Assembly (NCBI GenBank): GCA_017301995.1
Contig: JAFLEH010000017.1
Span: 62,001-126,000 of the forward strand
Direction: 5' to 3'
DNA: 64,000 nucleotides
Source of the DNA: Verrucomicrobiota bacterium
Lineage (GTDB): Bacteria; Verrucomicrobiota; Verrucomicrobiia; Verrucomicrobiales; Akkermansiaceae
The notes beneath the pieces are model-generated. The model saw only the letters and a program-made list of their open reading frames with translations, had not been told where the DNA came from and did no database searches. Below, in pieces: positions 26,732 through 35,998 of this stretch. The position numbers and the translations under genes are program-made. Position 1 is the first letter of the stretch, and each line of letters opens with the position of its first letter.

Positions 26732-28393
26732 ATGCCCTCATCGTTCCTCCCCAAACCCTTTGCCCACACCTACGAGATCGCCCCGGAATACTCCAAAAGC
26801 GCGGTGTATTTTTCCTGCGAATACGCGATCGACCAGAGCTTCAAGATCTACTCCGGCGGCTTGGGATTCCTCGCCGGCTCCCACATGAGGTCGGCCGCCG
26901 ATCTTCGCCAGAACCTTTGCGGCGTGGGGATTCTGTGGTCCTTCGGCTACTACAACCAGGCCCGCGGCGAAAACCGCGAGCTGGCGATCCAGTTCCGGCG
27001 CAAGGATTTCGGGTTTCTCCGCGAGACGGGCATCCGTTTCACCGTGCCGATCCACAACCATCCGGTGTGGGTGAAGGTGATGTTCCTGCCCGGCGAGACC
27101 TTCGGCACCGTGCCGATGTTTTTCCTAACCACGGACATCGAGGAAAACGACGAGCTTTCCCGCGCCCTGACCCACCGGCTTTACGACAACGACCATCTGC
27201 GCCGGATCGCGCAGTACATTCTGTTGGGTGCCGGCGGCGCGCGGCTGATGGAGGAACTCGGAGTGGATCCCGATGTCTGGCACCTCAACGAGGCCCACGG
27301 GCTTTCGGCGGCCTTCCGCATCTACGAGAAAACCCGGAGCGTGGAGGAAGTCAAAAAGCGCTTCGTTTTCACCACCCACACGCCGGAGGAGGCGGGCAAT
27401 GAGAAGCATGATTTCCGCCTGTTGCGGGATTTCTCGTTCTTCGGCAGCGTGCCGGAGGAGGAGATCCGCACGATCGTCGGCCTGGAAGGGGATGTTTTCA
27501 ACCACTCGCTGGCCGCGCTGAGGCTCAGCCGCAAGGCGAACGGGGTTTCGAAACTGCATGGCGAGGTCTCCCGGCAGATGTGGAAGGATTATCCGGACAT
27601 CTGCGGGATCACTCACATCACCAACGCCCAGAACAAAAAATATTGGGCGGACAAGCCGTTGGAAAAAGCCCGTGCCGCCAACGATCCGGCGGCCCTGCGC
27701 GAACGGAAACGCGAACTCAAACAGGAGTTGTTCGAAACCGTGGCCGACCAGACCGGCAAGCTGTTCAATCCCGATGTGCTCACCCTGGTTTGGGCCCGCC
27801 GGTTCGCCGGTTACAAGCGCCCCGACCTCATCGCCCGCGATCTCGAGCGGTTCCGCGCGCTCATTGGCGATACCACCCGCCCGATTCAGGTGATCTGGGC
27901 CGGCAAGCCCTATCCGTTCGACTACGGCGCGATCGAAACCTTCAACCATCTGATCCGCCTGACCCGGGAAATGCCGAACGCGGCGGTGCTGGTCGGTTAC
28001 GAACTCGCGCTTTCCCGCCTGCTGAAAAACGGCTCGGACATCTGGCTCAACAATCCGGTGGTCACCCGCGAGGCGTCCGGCACCTCGGGCATGACCGCCG
28101 CCATGAATGGCTCGGTCAATCTATCCACCTTCGACGGCTGGGTCTGCGAGTTCGCCCGCGATGGAGAGAACTGCTTCATTGTTCCACCCGCCGATCCCGG
28201 ACTCAGCCCCGAGGATCGCGACCGCCACGACCAACTCGGCGTCTATGATGCTCTAACCACGCGGATCCTGCCGATGTATTACGACCAACCGGAGGACTGG
28301 ACCCGCCTGGTGATCCGCTCGATGAGCGACGTGGCGCCGTATTTCGACTCCAACCGCATGGCGGACGAGTATTACCGGCAGATCTATGCCTGA
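26732..28393 (+). CDS. Alpha-glucan phosphorylase (GT35), short form
   Basis: 553 residues, much shorter than classical GlgP (about 800) and matching the compact 'alpha-glucan family phosphorylase' type. Key motifs: YFSCEYAIDQSFKIYSGGLG near residue 28, HLNEAHGLSAA, FTTHTPEEAGN, LVWARRFAGYKRPDL and EASGTSGMTAAMNGSVNLST, the last two being sugar-phosphate and pyridoxal-phosphate pocket segments. It degrades glycogen or maltodextrin to glucose-1-phosphate. The gene just upstream is tdh; the next gene downstream starts after 14 bp. No other glycogen genes are nearby. Confidence 0.9.
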   Translation: MPSSFLPKPFAHTYEIAPEYSKSAVYFSCEYAIDQSFKIYSGGLGFLAGSHMRSAADLRQNLCGVGILWSFGYYNQARGENRELAIQFRRKDFGFLRETGIRFTVPIHNHPVWVKVMFLPGETFGTVPMFFLTTDIEENDELSRALTHRLYDNDHLRRIAQYILLGAGGARLMEELGVDPDVWHLNEAHGLSAAFRIYEKTRSVEEVKKRFVFTTHTPEEAGNEKHDFRLLRDFSFFGSVPEEEIRTIVGLEGDVFNHSLAALRLSRKANGVSKLHGEVSRQMWKDYPDICGITHITNAQNKKYWADKPLEKARAANDPAALRERKRELKQELFETVADQTGKLFNPDVLTLVWARRFAGYKRPDLIARDLERFRALIGDTTRPIQVIWAGKPYPFDYGAIETFNHLIRLTREMPNAAVLVGYELALSRLLKNGSDIWLNNPVVTREASGTSGMTAAMNGSVNLSTFDGWVCEFARDGENCFIVPPADPGLSPEDRDRHDQLGVYDALTTRILPMYYDQPEDWTRLVIRSMSDVAPYFDSNRMADEYYRQIYA

Positions 28394-28407
28394 TCGGTTA
28401 GCCTGCC

Positions 28408-29568
28408 ATGCGTGATATCATCGGCATGTTCATCGGGATCGCCGCGGCGGTGATTGCGGCTCCCGGAGCGCGCGCCGACGGGGTGGATCCGTCCAATACC
28501 ATCCTCGGCACCCAGACCTTCAGTCCGGCCTATCAGTTCGGCGGGGAAACCAGGCTGGTGGAAACCGCCGAAGCGATCCGGAAGATGGGCGCGAACGTGA
28601 TCAAGTTCGAGCTTTCCGCGCGGTATGCTCGTCCGGATGGAAATGTGGGGAAAGCCGATCCGTCGATTCGGAGTTTGGCCGATCTCGCGCTGAGGGAGCC
28701 CTCGCACCGGCGGGTGTTGGACATGCCGTTCGGTCATTTCGTGTTGTGGGCGCACGCGTTTTCCAATTCCCACGAGGCGTGGCGCGGGGGATTTCCGGCA
28801 TCGGCGCGGGAAGCGGAGTATCGCGAGATCCGCGATCTGGCGAAATGTCTGCTGGAAACCTATTCCGGAAGCGGCAAGACGTTCTATCTGGGGCACTGGG
28901 AAGGCGATGGACTCCTCCGCGGCAGCGTGGCGGGGGAAAACGACGCCAAAGTGACTCCCGAAGCGGTCGGCGGGATGATCGAGTGGCTGAATTGCCGCCA
29001 GTGCGCGATCGACGACGCGAAACGCGAGACGCCCCATGCGAAAGTGGACGTCTGGCACTATACCGAAGTGAACCACGTCCGGTTGGCGATGGACGAAGGG
29101 CGGCCCGCCATGGCCAACCGGGTGCTCCCGAAAGCGAACGTCGATTTCGTTTCCTATTCCTGCTACGACACCCAGAGCGATCCCGCGCTGCTGAAGCGTG
29201 CGCTGGACTACATCGAGGCGAAACTTCCCGCGAAACAGGGCATTGCCGGCAAGCGGGTTTTCATTGGCGAATACGGTTTCCCGGCGGTCAGGCACAGCCC
29301 GGAGGAGGTGGACCGGCTTTCCCGCCGTGTGATGAGCGCCGGAATCGAGTGGGGTTGTCCGTTCGTGTTGTACTGGGAGATTTATAACAACGAGGTCGGT
29401 CCGGATGGGAAACAGATCGGTTTCTGGATGATCGATGACAAGGGCGTCAAACAGCCGGTTTACGAGACGCACCGGAGATTCTACGAGTGGGCGGGAAAGC
29501 GCGCGCCGGGGCCGGGAAGGGGAGACGCGGAGTTCCGGGCGGCGGCGGTGGAGTTTCTGCGGGACTGA
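28408..29568 (+). CDS. Secreted TIM-barrel glycosidase-like protein
   Basis: 386 residues with a signal peptide (IIGMFIGIAAAVIAAPGARA). After it, DPSNTILGTQTFSPAYQFGG and ETAEAIRKMGANVIKFELS look like the first strands of a clan GH-A barrel. Two glutamates stand where acid/base and nucleophile usually occur: HWEGD near residue 164 and FIGEYGFP near 287. VLYWEIYNNE near the end is also barrel-like. No named GH family is recognised with certainty, so the substrate is unknown. It starts 14 bp after the glucan phosphorylase stop. Confidence 0.7.
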   Translation: MRDIIGMFIGIAAAVIAAPGARADGVDPSNTILGTQTFSPAYQFGGETRLVETAEAIRKMGANVIKFELSARYARPDGNVGKADPSIRSLADLALREPSHRRVLDMPFGHFVLWAHAFSNSHEAWRGGFPASAREAEYREIRDLAKCLLETYSGSGKTFYLGHWEGDGLLRGSVAGENDAKVTPEAVGGMIEWLNCRQCAIDDAKRETPHAKVDVWHYTEVNHVRLAMDEGRPAMANRVLPKANVDFVSYSCYDTQSDPALLKRALDYIEAKLPAKQGIAGKRVFIGEYGFPAVRHSPEEVDRLSRRVMSAGIEWGCPFVLYWEIYNNEVGPDGKQIGFWMIDDKGVKQPVYETHRRFYEWAGKRAPGPGRGDAEFRAAAVEFLRD

Positions 29569-29612
29569 TGGAGCGGCATATGTCGGTTTTCCGAACCGGG
29601 AAACACGAAAAA

Positions 29613-29640
29613 GCGCGGGGACCTTGTCGGTGCCCCGCGC
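29613..29640 (-). terminator. Rho-independent terminator of the downstream-read lipoprotein gene
   Basis: Perfect GC-rich stem GCGCGGGG / CCCCGCGC (extended by ACC/GGT inside) with a short loop; on the minus strand it is followed at once by TTTTTC. It lies about 32 bp past the stop of the gene at 29672-30514. This is the clearest intrinsic terminator in the window. Confidence 0.85.
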
Positions 29641-29671
29641 GGGTTGGAGTGATTTGTTCCGCTGCGTTGGA

Positions 29672-30514
29672 TTACTTCACGCGGACGGTGATTTCCTTTT
29701 TGGTTTCGACCTTGACGCCTTTGACGTCCTTGAGGGCTTCCATGGCCTTGGCGCTGTCGTTGCCGGCGTCTTTCATTTTGGCGAATGCGCCGGGGGTGTT
29801 GAGCACCTTGCCCATGTCCATTTCGGCGAGGGTGACGGTGTCGCCGTCCACATGGGTGGCGTTGGTTTCCGCAATGCCGGCGGTGAACACCATCTTGAGG
29901 CTGATTTTCATGTCGGCCATCATGGCTTTTGCCATCGCTTCGGCTTGGGCGGCTTCGGGACCGGCTTCCTCAGGCGCGTCTTCCTTGTTTTCCTCTTTGT
30001 CACCTTCCTTGGCGGGGCCGTCTTCGTCGGGATTGGTGATGGTGAGCACGCCGTCGGCGTATTTGAAGGTGGTCGGCTTCTTGTCCTTGGCCTTGTCGCC
30101 TTCCGGTTGCGGGGCGGCGTCGCCAAGCGCTTTGCCCATGGCCTCGGAGGCGTCGGAGTATTTCAGCTTGTTGATGTCGGCAAAGCGATAGGTCACGCGG
30201 GCGCCTTTCTTGCCATCGGCGTCGATGGCTTCGGATTTTTCGAAGGTGACGCCTTCGCCGAGTTTGGTGGCGCGCTCCTTGGCCTTGTCTTCGGAGGTCA
30301 GTTCCTTGAGCGGGTCTTTGGCATCACCGCCCTGGGCGCCGCCTAGGCCACCCAAGCCGCCAAGCATGGCGGACATTTGGGCGCCGAAGACGGTTTCCTC
30401 GACGATGGTGCCACTGCCATCCTTGTTCAGGGTGATGGTGACGTTCTGTTGGAAGCAACTCGGCAGCACGAGGGCTGCGAGTGCGGCGGCGATTGGCATG
30501 ATGATGCGTTTCAT
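29672..30514 (-). CDS. Lipoprotein with Ala/Lys/Glu-rich central region
   Basis: 280 residues from MKRIIMPIAAALAALVLPSC, a textbook lipoprotein signal with the lipid-modified Cys at about 20. The mature start FQQNVTITLNKDGSGTIVEETVFG resembles secreted beta-sandwich lipoproteins (LppM-like), which often begin with this 'T-L-x-x-D-G-S-G' strand pair. A low-complexity Glu/Lys/Asp/Ala-rich stretch (about 160-205) separates it from a second folded part. The role is unknown. A longer frame to 30625 precedes the signal peptide and is not used. A strong terminator follows the gene. Confidence 0.8.
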   Translation of the reverse strand: MKRIIMPIAAALAALVLPSCFQQNVTITLNKDGSGTIVEETVFGAQMSAMLGGLGGLGGAQGGDAKDPLKELTSEDKAKERATKLGEGVTFEKSEAIDADGKKGARVTYRFADINKLKYSDASEAMGKALGDAAPQPEGDKAKDKKPTTFKYADGVLTITNPDEDGPAKEGDKEENKEDAPEEAGPEAAQAEAMAKAMMADMKISLKMVFTAGIAETNATHVDGDTVTLAEMDMGKVLNTPGAFAKMKDAGNDSAKAMEALKDVKGVKVETKKEITVRVK

Positions 30515-30711
30515 GGGACTTCGGTTTGGTGGTTGTTTTTGGGGGTGTCGGATAGAAGCGGAGCGAAGGGCGGGGAATGTTTGTAAATCGCAGGGATTTC
30601 CGGAACAGCCGTCGTCGCATGCCAATTCGGACCTGCGCAGTGTAGCCTACCCCGCGCCGGATGCAACAGTGGAATTTTCCCCGGAGATTCCAACGGCGGA
30701 ACGCCTCTTTT

Positions 30712-33408
30712 CTAACGAACGGTCGGCGCGAGGTCGCCGTTGAGGGTGATCGTGGCGCCGGGATCGGATTCGAGGGTGGTGGATTTTCCGCCGTAGCGGA
30801 TTGTCGCTTTTCCACCGGGGACCGCCCGGATCGTGGTTCGGGTCAGCTTGCCTCCCGACCATGCGAGATCCACCTCGAAGCCGCCGCGGGCGCGCAGGCC
30901 GGTCACGTTGCCATCGGGCCAGGCTGCGGGTAGGGCGGGGAGGAGGTCGATGGCGCCGGCGTGACTTTGGAGGAGCATTTCACAAACTCCGGCGACGCAT
31001 CCGAGGTTGCCGTCTATCTGAAACGGCGGGTGGCTGCAGTAGAGGTTGGGCAGAATGCCGTGCTGGAGTAGTCCCTGATACATGGCGTGGGCCTTCTCGC
31101 CCTTGGCGAGGCGCGCCCAGATGGACATCCGCCAGGCGAACGCCCATTCGCGGCAACTGTCGCCCTTCACGCCCCGGGCATCCAGCGAGACCGCCGCGGC
31201 TTTCGCCAGTTCGGGCGTGGTGGATGGGGAAATCTGGCGGCCCGGAAACACCGCGACCAGGTGCGAGGTGTGGCGGTGGTCGTTGTGCGGATCATCGCGG
31301 TCCACCATCCATTCCTGCAATTGTCCCCATTTCCCGATGCGGGGTTTCACCAGTTTGTCACGCTTGGCCGCGAGCAGCTCGCGGAATTCTCGGTCGGTAT
31401 CGAGCGCGTTGGCGGCCTCGATCGTGTTGGTGAACAGGTCCCAGACGAGTTGGACGTCGAAGGAGATTCCTTCCTCGACCGGGCCATGTTCCGGCGAGAG
31501 GCCGGGCGGCGTCACGAGGGTTTCATCCGGGAGCGGTTTGAGCCGGTCGAGCCAGTATTCGCAAACCTCCTTCATCGCCGGATAGGCGTATTTCCGCAGG
31601 TATTCGCGATCCTGGGTGAAGGCGAAGTGGTCGAAACTGTTCTGCAACATCCACGCGCTGCATCCCGGGACCCAGTTCCACGTGGATCCGCCGAACAATC
31701 CCAACTCGCCGCGCACCAGCCAGCCGCGGGTGTTGAATTCCTTGCGGGTGGCCTCGGCGCGCACGGATCGGATGGAGTTCAGCCATTTTGCGTAGGGCTC
31801 GAAACACTCGCCGAGATTGGCGACATCCGCCATCCAGTAATTCATCTGGACGTTGACGTCAGTGTGGTAGTCGCAGCGCCACGGTGGATCGTTTTGGTTG
31901 TTCCATTTCCCTTGCAAATTCGCGGGAAGCCCGCCTTCGCGCGACGAGGAAACCAGCAGGTAACGGCCGTATTGGAACATGAGTTCCTCCAGCCCGCGGT
32001 CGTCGGGCGTGGCCTTGTAACGCGCCACCCTGCGGTCGGTGGGGGTGTCCGGTGCCGCGCCGCCACCTAACGAGAGCGTCACCCGCCCGAACAGTTTCTG
32101 ATAGTCCCGGGTGTGTTCGGCTAGCAAGTCCTGATAGGGACGTCCGGCCGCGGCGTTGAGCCGGGCAGCCACCGCCGGGCCGGGCAGCGGACCGCGCCAG
32201 TTCCGCGAACGGTCCTGAAGATAGTCGGTGTCCGCGGTCAGCAGCAGGGTGAGGGAGTTCGCCATGGAAACCGCGAGCGCGCCGTTTTTCACCGAAACGG
32301 AGCCGCCTTCATGGAGGACCCGGAGTTGGGCTTCCCGGTGGAGGGGCTGCCAAGACCTGCCGCCGGCGTAGGTATAACCGGGAAGCCTCCCGCGGATGGT
32401 CAGACCGGGCGGCGTGGCGGACGCGGCGCGCTCGAAATCGCCGGGTGCGGTAGTTAGGTTCTTCCCGCCATACGACGGAGGTGGCGCGGACGGATAGGAT
32501 GTCTCGTGCGCGTCGGTTAGAGCGATGCCACAGGTGAGCGCGCCCGGACGGTCGGCGGTGAAGCGGACCACGATCACCTGGGCAGGGTGGCTCGCGAACG
32601 CCTCGCGGGTGAAGCGCGTGCCGTCTTTGGTGAATGAAACGCGGTGGACGGCCCGGTTGAGATCAAGTTCGCGGCGGTAATTCTCCGGCCCGGACGGTGA
32701 GCCGGTTTGCGGCCCGAGCGCGATTTCGGCGATCTGAAAATGCGTTGCCCCATGGGTGGCGAGGAACTCGAGGCGATAGTGGCGATAGGCGGTGGTATTG
32801 GAGAACCGGAACGTCTGGGGTGATCGGCGTTTCGGCCATACGGGAATGTCCTTTCGCTTGTCGAGCGTCTTCCAGTTGGTCCCGTCCGCGGATCCCAACA
32901 GCCTCCACGCCGAGGGATCGCGGTCCGGCACATCCTCGGCGGAGGTCAGGGTGTAGGAGGTCATCGGCGGTTCGCCTTCCGGCATGTCGGCCTGCCAGAG
33001 GATCGGAAACCGGCCGCCATGCTCCATGCACCACTTGGTTTCCGGGTTTCCATCCGCGCTTTCCCGGATGGTTTGGTTAGCCGGAGTGGCATGGTTGCTA
33101 GGGTTGGAAAACATCCTGGTTCCTCCGAATGTCACCCGGATCTCCCCGAAATCCTGATAGGCTCCGGTATCGTCCTCGTTGCCGATCCACAGGCTCTCCT
33201 CGTTGAACTGGATGCGCTCCACTTCAACGCCGCCGAAAAGCATTGCCCCCATGGAACCGTTTCCGATCGGCAGGGCTTCCTCCTCCCAGCGTGTGGCCGG
33301 TCGGTTGAACCAGAGTTTGAGGTTGTCATCAGCCGCGCCGGCGGCGGCATCGGACATCCCAACCACACCGGACAGCGCGAAAAGCGGAAGCAAACGGAAC
33401 GAACCCAT
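30712..33408 (-). CDS. Alpha-L-fucosidase, GH95, with inserted discoidin-like domain
   Basis: 898 residues with a signal peptide (MGSFRLLPLFALSGVVGMSDAA). GH95 landmarks: LWFNRPATRWEEEALPIGNGSMGAM at the start of the mature protein (residues about 31-55), NLQGKWNNQNDPPWRCDYHTDVN given in part as the substrate-binding Asn/Asp segment, LSPEHGPVEEG holding the acid glutamate, and HPPFQIDGNLG holding the base aspartate. GH95 enzymes hydrolyse terminal alpha-1,2-fucose with inversion. Residues about 97-233 are an insertion resembling an F5/8 type C (discoidin, CBM32-like) domain, placed between GEIRVTF and YRRELDLNRA, which are contiguous in ordinary GH95 proteins. It is probably periplasmic or secreted. 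Confidence 0.9.
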   Translation of the reverse strand: MGSFRLLPLFALSGVVGMSDAAAGAADDNLKLWFNRPATRWEEEALPIGNGSMGAMLFGGVEVERIQFNEESLWIGNEDDTGAYQDFGEIRVTFGGTRMFSNPSNHATPANQTIRESADGNPETKWCMEHGGRFPILWQADMPEGEPPMTSYTLTSAEDVPDRDPSAWRLLGSADGTNWKTLDKRKDIPVWPKRRSPQTFRFSNTTAYRHYRLEFLATHGATHFQIAEIALGPQTGSPSGPENYRRELDLNRAVHRVSFTKDGTRFTREAFASHPAQVIVVRFTADRPGALTCGIALTDAHETSYPSAPPPSYGGKNLTTAPGDFERAASATPPGLTIRGRLPGYTYAGGRSWQPLHREAQLRVLHEGGSVSVKNGALAVSMANSLTLLLTADTDYLQDRSRNWRGPLPGPAVAARLNAAAGRPYQDLLAEHTRDYQKLFGRVTLSLGGGAAPDTPTDRRVARYKATPDDRGLEELMFQYGRYLLVSSSREGGLPANLQGKWNNQNDPPWRCDYHTDVNVQMNYWMADVANLGECFEPYAKWLNSIRSVRAEATRKEFNTRGWLVRGELGLFGGSTWNWVPGCSAWMLQNSFDHFAFTQDREYLRKYAYPAMKEVCEYWLDRLKPLPDETLVTPPGLSPEHGPVEEGISFDVQLVWDLFTNTIEAANALDTDREFRELLAAKRDKLVKPRIGKWGQLQEWMVDRDDPHNDHRHTSHLVAVFPGRQISPSTTPELAKAAAVSLDARGVKGDSCREWAFAWRMSIWARLAKGEKAHAMYQGLLQHGILPNLYCSHPPFQIDGNLGCVAGVCEMLLQSHAGAIDLLPALPAAWPDGNVTGLRARGGFEVDLAWSGGKLTRTTIRAVPGGKATIRYGGKSTTLESDPGATITLNGDLAPTVR

Positions 33409-33548
33409 AGAACCGCCGATACGCGCGATTCGGTCAGCGGTTTTCAGCCGAGGGCAGAACGGTGCAAGCGGCCTGTTTCGGGCATGGTGCGCGGCCCCCC
33501 ATGCGCCCGTTGCGGCGGCCGGGAGGGACATGGCACGGTGGAACCGCC

Positions 33549-33660
33549 GTGCGTGACACTCCGCCCGCCGCCCATCATCTCACCGTTCGCCAGCAGCGCT
33601 TTTGCGAGCGCATCGCCGCGGGGGAGAACCAGACCGACGCTTATCTGAGCCATCCTGTGG
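33549..33660 (+). pseudogene. Fragment resembling a phage terminase small subunit N-terminus
   Basis: From a GTG at 33549 the frame reads LTVRQQRFCERIAAGENQTD and then AYL, closely matching the N-terminal helix-turn-helix start of terminase small subunits and related small DNA-binding proteins (L-T-x-x-Q-x-x-F-x-x-x-x-x-x-G-x-x-x-x-x-A-Y). After about residue 34 the resemblance stops and the remaining frame (to 33779) runs antisense into speA. It therefore looks like a truncated remnant rather than a working gene. No other phage genes are nearby. Confidence 0.35.
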
Positions 33661-33702
33661 GACGGCTGTGTGTCCATTGCATTCCGGCGCGCGACCGGCC
33701 CA

Positions 33703-35649
33703 TCAGCTCTCGAAATAGGTGTATCCCGCCAATCCGGCGCGGTACATATCAAGGATCTCGCGGCGTTCGCGGGGGGTGATGCGGCCGTCCACGACGGCGC
33801 TTTCGGCGAAGGTGCGGAAGCGGGTGACGAGTTCCTTGGGGTCGTATTCGACGTAGGTGAGCACGTCCGCCACGGTGTCGCCTTCGACTTCGTGGGTGTA
33901 AACCGGTTTGCCGCGTTCCAGATGGACGCCGACGACGTTGGTGTCGCCCAGCAGATTGTGGAGGTCGCCGAGGGTTTCCTGATAGGCTCCCACGAGGAAG
34001 ACCGCCACGTAGTAAGGTTCATCCGGTTTCGGGTTGTGGAGGGGGAGGAACTTGGCCACGTCTTCCTTCTCGATGAACCGGTCGATCTTTCCGTCGCAAT
34101 CGCAGGTGATGTCGGCCAGCACCGCGCGGTTGCTCGGTTTTTCGTCGAGCCGGTGGATGGGCATCACGGGGAACAACTGGTCGATCGCCCAGGAGTCCGG
34201 CAGGGATTGGAAGAGGCTGAAGTTTCCGTAGTAGAAATCGACGAGGGTGGAGGACAGCTCTCGGAGGTCTTCCGGGATGTCGTCGAGTTCCGCGATGAGT
34301 TTCGAGATGCGTGTTAGGATATGCCAGAACCATGCCTCCGCCAGGCCGCGTTCGCGCAGGGTGGCTCCGCCGTGGAAGAACTGCGCGCGCATTTGGTCGC
34401 GGTAATAGACGGCGTCGTTGAAGCATTCCTGGAGGTTGCGTTTGGACACCACCTTGTTGACCTCCACGAGGTTCAGCAGGTAGGGTGAGGCCTTTTCCGG
34501 GACTTCGGGCGCGCTGTCGCTGGTTTGGGCGCTGGTCACGTCGAGGATGTTGAAGACGAGGACCGAGTAGTAGGCCACCACCGCGCGGCCGCTTTCGGAA
34601 ACCAGGGTGGGGTGCTCCACGCCGGCGCGGTCGCAGATCTGGGTGATGACCTCCACCACGTCCATGCAGTATTCGGGAATCGAGTAGTTGCAGGACGAAT
34701 GGAAATTGGTGTGGGAACCGTCGTAGTCCACCGCCATGCCGCCGCCGATGTCCAGCACGCCCATCGGCGCGCCTTCCTTGACGAGGTCGCAGTACATCCG
34801 GACCGCCTCGGTGGCGCCTTCGCGGATGGCGGCGATATTGGGAATCTGCGATCCCTGATGGTAGTGGAGCATTTTCAGACAGCCGAGGCTGTCGCGCGAT
34901 TTCAACCGATCCACGACCTCGATGACCTGGGAGGCGTTGAGACCGAACACCGACTTGTCGCCGGCGCTGTCCTGCCAATGGCCCGCGCCGCGGGTGGAGA
35001 GGCGCACTCGGACGCCGAGATTCGGTTGGACGCCTACGATTTTGGCGCGTTCGAGGATCAGCTCGAGTTCGGTGGGCATTTCCAGCACGAGCATGATTTT
35101 GAGGCCCATTTTGGTGGTGTGGAGCGCCAGGTCGATGAACTCCTCGTCCTTGTAGCCGTTGCAGATGATGTAGGCCTCCGGGTCGTGCATGTGGGCCAGG
35201 GCGGCGATCAATTCCGGTTTGGACCCTGCCTCCAGGCCGTAGTGGTATTTTTTTCCGAACTCGGCGATCTCCTCGATGACCTGGCGCTGCTGGTTCACCT
35301 TGATCGGATAGACACCGCGGTAGTCGCCGCGATAGCCATGCTCGCGGATGGCCTTGCGGAACGAGGTGTTGATTTCCGCGATCCGGGAGTGGAGCAGATC
35401 CCGGAAGCGGAGCAGCACGGGCAGATGGGTGCCACGGTCGCGCAGACCTTCGATGACGTCCTCCAGCGCCACTTCGGCATGTTCGTCCTCGTCCGTGAGC
35501 CGCACAGTGACCTGGCCTTTTTTGTTCACGCCGAAGAACCCGTGGCCCCACTTGCCGATGCCATAGAGTTCGGCGGATTGCTCCGAGGACCAGGTGCGGC
35601 GTGGTTTGCGCTTGGCGATGCGTGCGGAAGGGGATGTTGGCGGAACCAT
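33703..35649 (-). CDS. speA: Biosynthetic arginine decarboxylase
   Basis: 648 residues from the ATG of MVPPTSPSARIAKRK, the normal length for the PLP-dependent fold-III SpeA family. The PLP lysine is Lys117 in GVYPIKVNQQRQV. Further motifs are LEAGSKPELIAAL, ICNGYKDEEFI, KMLHYHQGSQIPNI, LDIGGGMAVDYDGS and the C-terminal PVMPIHRLDEKP. It converts arginine to agmatine, the first step of putrescine and spermidine synthesis in many bacteria. The frame extends upstream through the tRNA region to 35886, which is impossible as a coding start. No speB is adjacent. Confidence 0.95.
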   Translation of the reverse strand: MVPPTSPSARIAKRKPRRTWSSEQSAELYGIGKWGHGFFGVNKKGQVTVRLTDEDEHAEVALEDVIEGLRDRGTHLPVLLRFRDLLHSRIAEINTSFRKAIREHGYRGDYRGVYPIKVNQQRQVIEEIAEFGKKYHYGLEAGSKPELIAALAHMHDPEAYIICNGYKDEEFIDLALHTTKMGLKIMLVLEMPTELELILERAKIVGVQPNLGVRVRLSTRGAGHWQDSAGDKSVFGLNASQVIEVVDRLKSRDSLGCLKMLHYHQGSQIPNIAAIREGATEAVRMYCDLVKEGAPMGVLDIGGGMAVDYDGSHTNFHSSCNYSIPEYCMDVVEVITQICDRAGVEHPTLVSESGRAVVAYYSVLVFNILDVTSAQTSDSAPEVPEKASPYLLNLVEVNKVVSKRNLQECFNDAVYYRDQMRAQFFHGGATLRERGLAEAWFWHILTRISKLIAELDDIPEDLRELSSTLVDFYYGNFSLFQSLPDSWAIDQLFPVMPIHRLDEKPSNRAVLADITCDCDGKIDRFIEKEDVAKFLPLHNPKPDEPYYVAVFLVGAYQETLGDLHNLLGDTNVVGVHLERGKPVYTHEVEGDTVADVLTYVEYDPKELVTRFRTFAESAVVDGRITPRERREILDMYRAGLAGYTYFES

Positions 35650-35847
35650 GGAGGTTGGGCGGGCTGTTGGTGGCGGGGAAGGGGGCGCGAGTATGCGCGG
35701 TGGCCCCCCTGGCGCAAGATGGAATCGCGGGGAAATCCGAAAATCACCGGGGAACCGGGAAATCCGGCGCCATTTCGGGAGCAGGACGATCACCCGGCGC
35801 GGAAATGCCCAAGCGGAAACGCCCAAGCGGACGGAAGCATGAAAAAG

Positions 35848-35929
35848 TGCCGAGAACAGGACTCGAACCTGCACGGGTCTCCCCACTTGAACCTAAATCA
35901 AGCGCGTCTACCAATTTCGCCATCCCGGC
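35848..35929 (-). tRNA. tRNA-Leu (anticodon UAG)
   Basis: 82 nt on the minus strand, beginning GCCGGGATGG and ending TTCTCGGCA. The 7-bp acceptor stem pairs (one G-T), the anticodon stem is CTTGA/TCAAG with loop TTTAGGT, giving anticodon TAG at 35893-35895, and the T arm contains GGTTCGAGTCC. A variable arm of class II size is present. CCA is not encoded. A run of five T follows directly on the minus strand and can serve as terminator. It reads CUA and, by wobble, other CUN codons. Confidence 0.95.
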
Positions 35930-35998
35930 GGCGGGCGGCACTTTACGGGGCACGGGTTGGCCGCGCAAGCACCGAATCGGAGAATTTCCGCGGACTGA

